A stretch of 64,000 bases of DNA from Hofstenia miamia (Eukaryota; Xenacoelomorpha; Acoela): positions 2,256,502 to 2,320,501 of the forward strand of contig SCFE01000031.1 in assembly GCA_004352715.1 (NCBI GenBank), written 5' to 3'. Positions within the stretch are counted from its first letter, which is position 1. Every line of letters starts with the position of its first letter. Of this stretch, positions 33,351 to 45,057 are shown piece after piece. The notes beneath the pieces are model-generated. The model made no database searches. It was not told the DNA's origin and saw only the letters and a list, made by a program, of their open reading frames with translations. The position numbers and the translations under genes are program-made.

Positions 33351-36300
33351 TGTAAATTTATTAACTGTACTCATCAAAAATATAGTAATCTAGGAATTCA
33401 AAAATGACCAAAGCGTAGTAAATGAATTTCTTGAATTTAAGTTCACAGAAACATACATATGCACATCTGATTATATTGATTTACACATTAGGAATTATAA
33501 ATTTTAGATAAAGCAAAGGAAAATTTTCAATTATTTACATTGTCAACAAATAAAAACAAAGGGTGCAAAAAATGTGGAATTTCCCAACTTTCATCACCGC
33601 TTAGCCCTTCCCAGGTATTGGCAGGGTTGGTAAAAAGTACATTATTTCAAAAAATGTTTTAAAAGTTTAAAACATTGTGTTTTACTTTTAGACAAAACCA
33701 CTTCAAAGCAAAGTATTACCATTTTGATGAGAACACATACGATAGCAAGCATTAAACATTATGATAACTTATGAACATTCATTTCTCATTTCATACACGT
33801 AAACAAAACGTAAGCTTTGCTACTTTTCAGTAAAAAATCGGCTATAAAGTTACAAATTAACTAATACCATAAACTATTTTGAAACTTTCTATAAAATTCT
33901 ATACGATTTAAAAAAATTATTTAGCAAAACAATAAAAAATAAGTTTAAAATGCCCTATTATTTAAACATACCAACCTTGGGTATTTGCTTAAGTGCACAA
34001 CTAGTAGCAAAGTAAACCTCAATATAACACCACCTGCGATTGCACTTTTAGAACTAACAAGAAACGTGAAATTTTTATAAAATTTATGTATTATATATTA
34101 ATGAAATGTGAGAAACTATGAAAGACAAAACATTATATTATATCTTGTTGAGTTCTTTCCCGACAAGTGCATACAAAGTTAATTCAACTTATAAATGAAT
34201 GATTGAGTTTGGTTGAGATATGGAGGAATTATCAGTTTTTCTAATGAAGTGTGCCAATTGAGACGCGACAATGTCAACTGTAATTCGAGGATAACCTTGT
34301 TAAGTAAAACGGATTATGCCATCGCTCTAAAATCGATTTCCATTTATTAATGAACAACAGTCTTCACCAAATAAAGAGTTTACTGTGGGTACTATACCAT
34401 CCACCACATGCAATTAATTAACAAGATTATCTTAAGTAACAACTTCTCAAGGAGCATTTAAAATATTGAACATTGGAATGTACACTACTCTTGCGTACTA
34501 GCTATACTTTGCATTATTTTTCGAAATTCTTAGAAATGTATTAAAATATGTTGTTATAACGAATATTAAAAGGCTGCAACATTTAGGAGAGCAGCCAGAA
34601 TTTTCTTTCGGTAGGCGCACAAAATATTGTTTTAACAGTTTGTGAGATTATATAAATGAAAATGCTATCATTAGATATTTAATAATTAACTACGTAAAAA
34701 TAATGCTTATTGAAAAACAAGCATAGTGGACTTTAATACCTATGCTATACAGTATAAAGAAATAGTTCATTGCAATAAAAATAATTTGACATTAGTTGTA
34801 AGTTTTAGACATACATTACTTATTGTCTCTGCTAAATTTAGCATGAAGGAGGCTGGTATGATAGTGAAATATGTATAGTCTTGTTTTTAAATACATACAA
34901 AAAATAGATATTTTGATATTTCCTCACTCTCAGTTCGGAGTAAATTTATACATCACCTTAGAATTCAATCAGTTTCACACCATAATCAAAGATCGAAATG
35001 TTTTTAGTTCTCGTTGTTGCATCACCAGTTTTGGGAAAATGGGGTCATGAAATCCACAATTTAAGGTGTTATGGAACCTATATTTGACGATGATCAATTA
35101 AATGATTGTTTAAGCCAACTAAGCTATGGGACATGATAATTGTGTTACTCATTGTGCAGTACTAGAATCACATTCTAAAATCAGCATAGTGAGCAAGTGA
35201 AGGCATAACATATATTAAAGTAAGTTTATTTCGTAACGAAAAATAATAATGTAGTAGAAATCTATCTTTTTGTTTCTACAACAGAAATAATAAATTTTTG
35301 AAAAATATTTATGAATGAACATTTACATATGCCACTTTTGAATAAACAATAGTGTCTTGAGAAATGCAAAGGGATATGGTATCAGTGTCTCCCCTACTCA
35401 TATCTATTATATTAAGTGGTAAAAAGTGTATCAATAATCCTAAATCAATTTGCTATATCTGAGTAAAATATTACTTTAAGAATGAGTTAATTCCAATTTC
35501 GCAGAATAGTAAGCAGTATTATTTACAATACTTTGATAATGAAAAAAATCGGTTCAAATGTACAAAATACCCGTGTGTAAAGTAATACAATTTTTATTCC
35601 AAAAAATGCAATTATAGAATAATTCCAACTGAAAATAACTTTTAATGGATGACCGTGTTGATTTATCTACAGGAGATATCTTACAGATATACGATAAGCA
35701 GACTTGTTTACACGTGCCTCGAGCATTTAGGAAGAAATTATTTGATTATCGCAAATTATGACTTTAATGAAGCCATAAAATTGATTGTCCATCAGAGTGA
35801 ATTCGAAATTTAGAAATTGCAATGCTATATCTGATAGCAGTTATCTTATGTAGAGAAATCAGATTATTTTGAAAGATAGACTAAGGAGACAAATCATACT
35901 TTAATCATTTCTTGAGAGCACGGTGCTTTAAAAACTGCATTATTAAGATGATCAATTGTAGGTTTTTAGATCGTTCATAGAAGTAATTCAATTCGGATTT
36001 TACTAGTCAAGAAACGAATAAGTATTAGGAAAAATGAACTGAATGTTTAAAAATTACCAAGATAATTAAATTTCAAGTTTGTACCATACATGTGTTAAGA
36101 CAATCTCTATAAAGGACTGACCATGCCAGGCTGAGGACTTNGTTGATTTATCTACAGGAGATATCTTACAGATATACGATAAGCAGACTTGTTTACACGT
36201 GCCTCGAGCATTTAGGAAGAAATTATTTGATTATCGCAAATTATGACTTTAATGAAGCCATAAAATTGATTGTCCATCAGAGTGAATTCGAAATTTAGAA

Positions 36301-38180
36301 ATTGCAATGCTATATCTGGTAGCAGTTATCTTATGTAGAGAAATCAGATTATTTTGAAAGATAGACTAAGGAGACAAATCATACATTGATCATTTCTTGA
36401 GAGCACGTTGCTTTAAAAACTGCACTATTAAGTCGATCAATTGTAGGTTTTTAGATCGTTTATAGAAGTAATTCAATTCGGATTTTACTAGTCAAGAAAC
36501 GAATGAGTATTAGGAAAAATGAACTGAATGTTTAAAAATAACCAAGATAATTAAATTTCAAGATTGTACCATACATGTGTGCAGACAATCTCTATAAAGC
36601 TCTGACCATGCCAGGCTGAGGACTTTTGTAGTCCATTAATTGACTTTAAATGGTAACAACATATACTTCTGGATGTATTAACGTTTGGAATTAAGACAAA
36701 CGACAAACAGCACCGACTAACTAGGCCGCGTAAAAGTCAATAAAGCTAAAATGCTTTTTCGGTAAAAAAACATTGAAAAAATATTGTTTAGACATGAAAA
36801 ACGCGAATTTTTCAATTATTTAGTATAGTAGCAAGGTCAAAATAGTCTAAAAATATTGCTACGTCAAAAATGAAATTTTAAGTCAAAATAAGGTTAAAAT
36901 ATTTTTTGTGCAAATGCTAATCACCATTGGAGTTCAAGTAAAACTAGATGTTCCATTTCATTCCATTCATGAACTTCATAGCTCCAAAAACTTTTAGGGA
37001 AGGATATAATATAATATTTTGTTACATGTAAGCAGTGGCCGCATTTTTAGGTCTTAAAAATCACTCAAATAGATCTTAACGTCTAAAGAGTTCCAAACAT
37101 TTGTTTTAGGTAATTAAAACATTGCACAACGATATATTGAGAGAGAATCTACACAGTTTCACATGTGATTATATTCGTACACTCATTAAAGTGTCTAATT
37201 TATATATATTTTCAAAAATTGTTTAATTACCCTGCAATAATACGGTACTAGGAGAACGTATTCAAATAATTCTTGGTATGTGACCAGTATGCACATGACT
37301 TGTGACTTTAAAAAGGGCTCAAAATATGCGTTTTTAGGGGTGTAATACATTTTGAATGAGCACTCAATACCGCTAAAAGTCGCTTATTTTCATTTGTTCT
37401 AAACGATTATAATTCAAGGAAAAAATTTTTTTAGGTCCGATCTGGTCCCAGTTCATAACATGGTTTAAACTACACATATTCCGTTGGAACTCGCGTTAAT
37501 TTACAAGTTTTTTGCCAATTTTTGTGATGAGAATACTAAGTTCTAGGTCAAAAAATAATCGCACCACTTATAACATAAATTCAAGAAAATTATTTTATTC
37601 AAATTGAAAACTTATTAAACATATAGTGAGATTCAGTGAAATAACTTTTATAATTCACAGATTATATTACATAGTTTACCAGATCTCTTGAAGTGCATTA
37701 TTTTAAACAGCTAATATAATAAACAACGCAGAAAATGAAAATAAATATGGGAAGACCGTGTCACCAACAAGGCATTTCGATAAACCAATAATAATTTAAT
37801 TAAAAAATTGTTGACAAAAAAAATTAGTTGAAAAAACGTTAGGTGCAGAGAATTGATCTAATTTTTTCAATTCTAAATGAATAGATACTAAGCCTAGACT
37901 TAAGAATTAAATATTAGAATATTATTGAACTAAATTTGTCATACTTATGCTTGAGAATTTTTCTTAATGAAATGTATAATTTGAATCAATTGAGTGAGAT
38001 AAGTTCAATTGTGCTTCTCAGCAAGCTATTTTAACACATGTCATTGAATCCTACATCGGTTGCACTGAAAAAGATGCAACTCAGGAGGCAACGGCGTGCG
38101 AAAAGGTTGTTTATACATCGCGCTATTAGAAATGCTGTGCTACAATCCCCGAACAACCCCTAAATCAAAAACTGAGACGA
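33351..38180. other. AT-rich sequence with a 484-bp false-looking duplication
   Basis: No coding sequence seen. The only structure is the direct repeat at 35657-36625 described separately. Confidence 0.45.
35657..36625. repeat. 484-bp direct repeat separated by a single N
   Basis: Copy 1 is 35657-36140, then N at 36141, then copy 2 at 36142-36625, the same length. I counted about 15 base differences (roughly 3%) and no indels. The copies abut the N exactly and unique sequence flanks both. This is what is expected when two overlapping contigs from different haplotypes are placed side by side instead of merged. Confidence 0.85.
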
Positions 38181-38194
38181 TATTATCTTGACAC

Positions 38195-38995
38195 AAGGCA
38201 GTGATTACACATCTAGTCCAACCAGCCGAGCTTAAGCACAGTATTTGATATACAACGAGCCTATTTTAGGCAAAGCAAGTTTATAGTTCTGNNNNNNNNN
38301 NNNNNNNNNNNNNNNNNNNNNNNNNNNNNNNNNNNNNNNNNNNNNNNNNNNNNNNNNNNNNNNNNNNNNNNNNNNNNNNNNNNNNNNNNNNNNNNNNNNN
38401 NNNNNNNNNNNNNNNNNNNNNNNNNNNNNNNNNNNNNNNNNNNNNNNNNNNNNNNNNNNNNNNNNNNNNNNNNNNNNNNNNNNNNNNNNNNNNNNNNNNN
38501 NNNNNNNNNNNNNNNNNNNNNNNNNNNNNNNNNNNNNNNNNNNNNNNNNNNNNNNNNNNNNNNNNNNNNNNNNNNNNNNNNNNNNNNNNNNNNNNNNNNN
38601 NNNNNNNNNNNNNNNNNNNNNNNNNNNNNNNNNNNNNNNNNNNNNNNNNNNNNNNNNNNNNNNNNNNNNNNNNNNNNNNNNNNNNNNNNNNNNNNNNNNN
38701 NNNNNNNNNNNNNNNNNNNNNNNNNNNNNCTATTTTAGACAAAGCAAGTTTATATTTGATTATGGAGATTTTTCTTATTTTTTGCAGTCAGTATGCCTTT
38801 CCTATAATCTTATTTAAGAGCTGTTTATTAAATAATAGGAAGAGCTATGTAAAAAATTCTTTGAGCAAAATATTTTTAAAAAACTACCGAGCTAAAACGA
38901 GCCTCATTCAAAGATTTTATGTGGCGAGCCGAGCCGAACTTACACAAAATTTAAACGAGCCGAGCCGAACTGGGAAATATCGGATCGTTGACAAG
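38195..38995. mobile_element. Possible hAT-type element around the first gap
   Basis: GAGCCGAGC-type subterminal repeats on the right (cgagccgagccgaac at 38923-38937 and 38955-38970, ending near CAAGTCTG at 38998) and a CAGCCGAGCTTAAGC block on the left at 38222. The middle is an N run, the ends cannot be paired and no clear octamer duplication is visible. Confidence 0.35.
38292..38729. other. Assembly gap, 438 N
   Basis: The sequences bordering the gap are near copies of each other: ctattttaggcaaagcaagt ends 38 to 10 bases before it and ctattttagacaaagcaagt starts right after it. The missing sequence may therefore be a tandem repeat, or the contigs may overlap and the gap be spurious. Confidence 0.95.
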
Positions 38996-38999
38996 TCTG

Positions 39000-41900
39000 T
39001 TCGTAATACAAGTTCATTGCTTATAAAGAATTTGATTTTTTCTCAAAACAATCGGTTCTAAGAGGTGTATCTAGCTATATATTGCAACAAATAATCGTTT
39101 TTATGTTTAGAATTTTACCTTACAGTAGCAAATTTTAGTCTGCTGCTTTTAGACAAAAAGCCCATTTGGTAGATTTCACAGAAATTGAGAAGATTTAAGG
39201 GCATAACAATACCAACTCTGCATATAAGCGGCTTAAAACAAGAGATAGTTTAATAGCATTAGTATCAATAGATGCTTGAGCATAACTAAATCTTATAATG
39301 ATGAAATCATCTATAAATCACTATTTGAAGAAATTCGTAAGTGACATTTAAAGAATATTGAATAACAGACTAACAGATTTGTAAGATTCAGTCTAACAAG
39401 AACATTCCCAAATTACTTCCTAAATGTCACTGCATTTCCCGCGTTTCCAACTGCAGTAACAATATTTCATAGTATTAGCAAATGAGTCAGCACAATCAAC
39501 TAATATACATTAAATATGTATTAAGTCGCAACACATGAAATGTGTGAATTAATACAAAACTTGAATACTATGCTGTCGCAATATATCAATTTCAGTTTGC
39601 AAAAGTATAGCCTGTTCCTGACTTATAGACCTAATCTTCAACTCCATACTTAGATTCCAGGAATAAAGAGGTAGTCATTTGCATGAGTATGTAAATGAAA
39701 CTACCGAAACAATAAAGAAGGAAACTATTAAATTGAGAAAACTAGAAATTTGAATAAAAAAACATTCAGTGAAGATATATATGTATTTCCACAATATGAA
39801 TTTAGCATTGGTTGATTGCAAATGTGTTATAGCTTCATCAGCAATTATTACCTTACCTCAACGCATCAGTGTTCATGGTGAAATATAGGCAGATATAAAA
39901 TATAGATGAGACACACTGGAGAAGGTTTATAATACGCATGGTATTATTTCATGCCTGAATTAGATGTATGAGATGTTGCTTAATTTCGATTATATAATTA
40001 AAATCCAGTGACAAGCAAGGACAAATAATGGAAAGTGTAGAAATAAAATCAGAAAAACTCACCAGCAATTCAAAGATAAAAGTGAATTAAAAATTTTTGT
40101 ACCATTGCCTTACGAGCATAAAACAAACGATGTCAACACAGCAAATATATTTCTCCAAGACATTGAAAAAAATGAATTTCCTGGGATAAATAGGAATGTA
40201 TCAGGAAAACTTTCATAATCGAGTTTACCATTTCAAATGGGTCATAATTAAGTCAAATTAAGTCAGAAAATGGCCCATACATTGGTAATGGCCCAAAATT
40301 GGTAATTTATAAAGTCAATTTACGGACCTTAAATTCACAGGCAAACCGCGTGGATGAAACTCTTAATAGATCCACTGTGTTTCAATTACAATAGTGATAG
40401 TAAATACTACATAATTTCGAAGAATACCCAAATACCTCAATTTGAGAACTTATTTCGCTAACGAATATCAACTTTACTACAATATTTGTCACACAACCGC
40501 TAAATACGATAAGCACTGGTTCGTAGATGGGCATCGAGAAAACGAGAAACACGAACGGTTTTGTTACTGCATTACAGCAATGCCAGAAAGAGTCGACTTT
40601 GCATTTTTGTTTGGGAAAATCTTTGCAAGAACGTAAATTCCCTTATAAAAGCTAACGCATTCTGCATTTAAAATGCAACTCTCAGAAATCAAGGATATTG
40701 TCGGAATGCTAAAAATTAAATTCATATACTTATCAGAACTTTATTGGCTCACATTTCAAGTATTTTTGAAATGTAAAACAAACACCAACAGCAGTATTAC
40801 TTCTGAGGTTCTACGAGAATATGAAATTACCCCGAACTATTCCATTTCCTGTGTTCATCGCACCACTGCGCCCTGCGCAAAAAGAGTTCATATACAGCAG
40901 TAGATAATATCCTTAGGGATATTAAAGAATCCGTTGGTAAAAGTCGATCTAGGAAGAATTTGAGTCAGCAATATGGTCAACATCTATCCGACTCTTACTA
41001 GGTGAGGGGTTTGGATTACAGTAATACTGCATAACCCAAAAGTCTAAGGGATATCAAAAAATGGTACGTAGATTTTCTGATGATGAATTTTTAAGTGAAA
41101 AAAGCCAAACAAGCAGTGTTGAATTCTCCGATGGAATCACGGTACTTATCAATTAAACAGAATTAAGAAAAATTGGAAAATATTGTTATAATATTCCAGA
41201 ATCGAATGAAATTTAGAAAATCACTTTGGAGAAGATCTATTAAATTTGAAATCATACATCAAAAAAATTCCTGGACACAAACGACATGGAAGTTGCGATA
41301 TTTTAGTAATTATGGGTGATAAAAAATGTTCCCTGGTCATAATATATCACAGGTTAAAAAACAACAATGTATTTTGAAACAAGAAAGAATAACTACCCCA
41401 TTGCCATATGCGATGAGGAAATTGAAAATATAACCATACAAGACTTCATGATTGTTAAATTACTCACTAACCAGAAGTTCATTGATTCCAAAGATAGAAA
41501 CAATTTTTAGAAGAGTTATCCTGGTAACTCGCAGGCAAAGAGTAATTAAATATAATGTAAAACGCTTTGATTAAAAAATTGTCATTAATCACTTCTTAAT
41601 TCGCAAATTTTCCTTACTCTTGAAATTCATCATTTTATAGGTCAACAGAATACAAATTACATGAATGCATGCTTAAAAATCCGATGTTTTGTATCATGAC
41701 AAAGCAAAAATAGGATACTTAAAAAATTTTTTTCAAAAAATATTGGTGGATGCTAAAATTGGAGAAATGGCAACAATTATTCAAGTTTAATTTCTCTTAA
41801 CCTAAGTCTATGATTTTACCCTGCAATTAGATCAAGTACAACAGTGATTGATTATGACTAAGGTAACTAAAAATAGCCTAAAAATTCTAAAATTTTGCTC

Positions 41901-43397
41901 AATTAGCTGAAACGTGCATTTATGTAAAGAATCCATAAACTTTCTTATTCAAGTGCAAAACTATTGTGCTGAGTGAACACAAAAAAATTCATGTTTCTTA
42001 GCAAAAATGGTCAATATTTAGACAATTTTTTTGCAGAAGGTCATAATCATAACTGACATTGTATTGCATTTATGCAAATATTCTTACACGTTTTGAGAAA
42101 ATGTTAAGTTTTGCTGATGCAAAAGGGCTTTAGTACTGAAATGTGATGAATGTCCAGGCTAAATTCTACGCATAAAATAAACAGAGACCTGTTGCTTTCA
42201 TACAAAAGGTGACTTATTGTAGAACAACAAAACAAACAATCAATGATGTTGCATTTCTATAAATGTGTTTACAATGTTTCACACAATGCTGTTTAAATAA
42301 CATAGCGTGATCGTATAGCATTTTGACCTCAAATACATGTGCGAGTGATGGCCTTCAGAAAATAAATGTACCCGACCTAAAACACAATTTGATCAACCGA
42401 AACCGACCTGATCCGACTCGAAGAAAACAAAATGCTCAATATAAAAATGAATTGCAATCAAATAAACACGAAATACTGCATTTTATCCACATAATTATAC
42501 TCGAAAACTACCCGACATAGCCTGCACATTGAGCGCACCCAACAAGTCCCAAATTCAAATTTTTTGTGCACATATCTCTGCTTGTACCAAATCATGTTAA
42601 TGAATTGATGCATTAAGGCTTGTTCGAAAAATTTACAAGTATAAACAAGTGAGGCTATCTAAAAAAGGTGCTAAATATAATAAATATGTAATTGATCGTG
42701 ATGGGGTTTAAATTTGAATGATCTATCAACTGTAAAAATTAAGTAATGCGGACTTATAAAATGCGGGGAAATAAATGAACAGCAGTGAACTATAATAATT
42801 TGATTTAAGAATAAGGATAATGTATTTAATTGAATTTCGAGGTCATTTAAGAGATAACCAGGGAGTAGGAATTTAAATTTCTTTGCATATTAAATCTATT
42901 CTGATCTCAATTGTTATATCTATGGAAAGTGCAGTAGGTCTAGACATCATTACCTCAAATCTTTCAACATGAAGATAAGCTGTCAGGTGAAAACGACTCA
43001 TCCAAAATGAATATAAACTATGTTTAGTGTAATTATAAGTTCATCTTATTTCAAATGAGAGTGCAAGCCGAGAAAAAATGACTTCATAGGTCATGCTCCC
43101 CATTACTGACACAAGGAACAAAGTTAAGTGGTGATCGTCAAATGTAATACAGGCACGCCGTCAATGAAAAATATTGCCCTCTTGTTAAACAACTTCAACC
43201 CACCTGAATCATTTTTATCTTACTTTAGGAATTTCGAACAATTTTATTATCGTGAAGCTATTGAGTTTTTCTTCATCGATAATATCAATTTTATGACCCC
43301 TAGCTACGTCTCTAATGCAATAACTGGCTTAAATGGCGAATATATAATTTAAATAGCTTTCATTTTAAATTAAACCTTCAGTAGTTTGCCCTGTATG
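39000..43397. other. AT-rich sequence, no firm gene
   Basis: Short frames at 40442-40636 and 40673-40903 are less AT-rich and could be remnants of coding sequence, but no motif is recognisable. Bases 42365-42510 contain CCCGACCT and CCGACCTGATCCGACTCG motifs like the subterminal repeats of the GGGTCGG hAT-type family, without definable ends. Confidence 0.35.
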
Positions 43398-43647
43398 NNN
43401 NNNNNNNNNNNNNNNNNNNNNNNNNNNNNNNNNNNNNNNNNNNNNNNNNNNNNNNNNNNNNNNNNNNNNNNNNNNNNNNNNNNNNNNNNNNNNNNNNNNN
43501 NNNNNNNNNNNNNNNNNNNNNNNNNNNNNNNNNNNNNNNNNNNNNNNNNNNNNNNNNNNNNNNNNNNNNNNNNNNNNNNNNNNNNNNNNNNNNNNNNNNN
43601 NNNNNNNNNNNNNNNNNNNNNNNNNNNNNNNNNNNNNNNNNNNNNNN
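43398..43647. other. Assembly gap, 250 N, followed by ATA repeats
   Basis: The gap is followed directly by ataataataataa, so the contig break probably lies in a trinucleotide repeat. Confidence 0.95.
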
Positions 43648-44820
43648 ATAATAATAATAAATATATTCACTCTGAAAAGAAAATAAAGTGTGAGAATTAT
43701 AAAATGGTTAAGCAAGGAAAAAAACATAAAATTATGTCTTTCAGAAATAGAATGCATGAATAAATAACTAATCAATCTTGAGGAATATGGTCATGAATTG
43801 CATGTATAAGACTAGGGGCAATCTCAAAGAAATTTGTAAGAACAAAATATGAGTCATTTTAAATAAAAAGGCATTAAAAATTCAACAAACTCATGGAAAT
43901 AGCTTTCTAACCTGAATTACGCATTAGTCAAATGATCTCTTTAATCTCAAAAGAATTGGGACGTCGTTTGACATCTCTTAAAATCCAACAGAAAAGTTTA
44001 AATCTCAAAAAATTTATTTTGCGGCAAATTGAACAATTAATAAATTCTAAAGCTAAGCAAATACCAAAATACAAAACAGTTGAAAGATTTACAGTGATAT
44101 GTTAAAATACACCGAGGAAATATAAAAACACCATTTATAAGGAATTGGCGGATAGGAAATTGCACTAAAGATTGTCACTGCAAGATTTAAGTAAACAAAT
44201 TCTATCAAGGAAAAGAGAAAATTAAGAGAACTGATGTGGGGTTGAAGAAAACACATTTATAGAGGAAAGGCTCAACCTTAACATCAAATGTGTGTATTAA
44301 AATAGACAAACATAATTCCCAAGATCCTGAATGCATTAAAGTCATTGTCAGAAATTAAACAAATTATCAGCACTTTGGAATGGGAGACTCATGGGTGTGT
44401 GATTAATCAAAACCACACGCGATTGTTTAGGTAGGAGAGCGAGGACAATGAATCAACTTTCAGATAACAGAATTGTTTACATAAAGTGCTGGAAACTTAA
44501 AATAAACATCGTAATTACAAAGTGGAAATAAACTACTGCACTTTCGTAACACAGGGTATAAATCTCCAACAAACATAAATGTAGGAAGTAACTGCACTGA
44601 TATTAAAAAATGTTTTGACAGGTTTGAAATCGATTTTTCTGTTAAAAGTATAAATTGTGGCTTGGGAAAAGTGAATAATACCAATATTAGAAATGCCTCA
44701 AGCCATAATGAAATGAGTTTAATAATATGCAAAATATTTGACGATAAAAACTATTGCGTTGTACAAAACGTGGGGAAAACGAAAGAATATTTTTCATTCC
44801 TGTCAAATGATGAAAATAAT
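43648..44820. other. Sequence 3' of the GIPC gene
   Basis: AT-rich, no gene seen; includes whatever 3' UTR the GIPC transcript has. No element ends noticed. Confidence 0.4.
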
Positions 44821-45057
44821 TTAGTCTAGTTTAAGCGCTCGCAATTCCTGATCGATACGAAAGAGGGCATCATCAGGAATGATCCCTTCTCCTAGCGAGT
44901 CATCAAGATCACTTGCGAACTTGTCAACATCACCTTGTGATCCAACCCATAGTTCCAGTATGTCACCAGCTAATGCCGTGTCGCGAATTCCGACGTATCT
45001 CTCCAACTCGTCGTCGATTAAAGAAGTGGCACTGCATATTGTGTCCGATGGGGCGGC
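44821..45057 (-). other. GIPC: GIPC last coding exon (GH2)
   Basis: Acceptor TTGTTGTTAG before 45057; 78 codons plus TAA at 44823-44821. Contains LIDDELERYVGIRDTALAGD, matching the GIPC GH2 motif LLESYMGIRDTELA that precedes the myosin VI-binding helices. Separated from exon 5 by a 2.27-kb intron filled with transposon remains. Confidence 0.93.

Noticed and set aside
35657-36625. Long terminal repeats of a retrotransposon
   Set aside because: The copies are adjacent, separated only by one N, with no interior, primer site or polypurine tract.
38281-38742. 153-codon open frame
   Set aside because: It is the N run; Ns contain no stop codons.
43365-43775. Open frames on both strands around the second gap
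   Set aside because: Again created by the N run.
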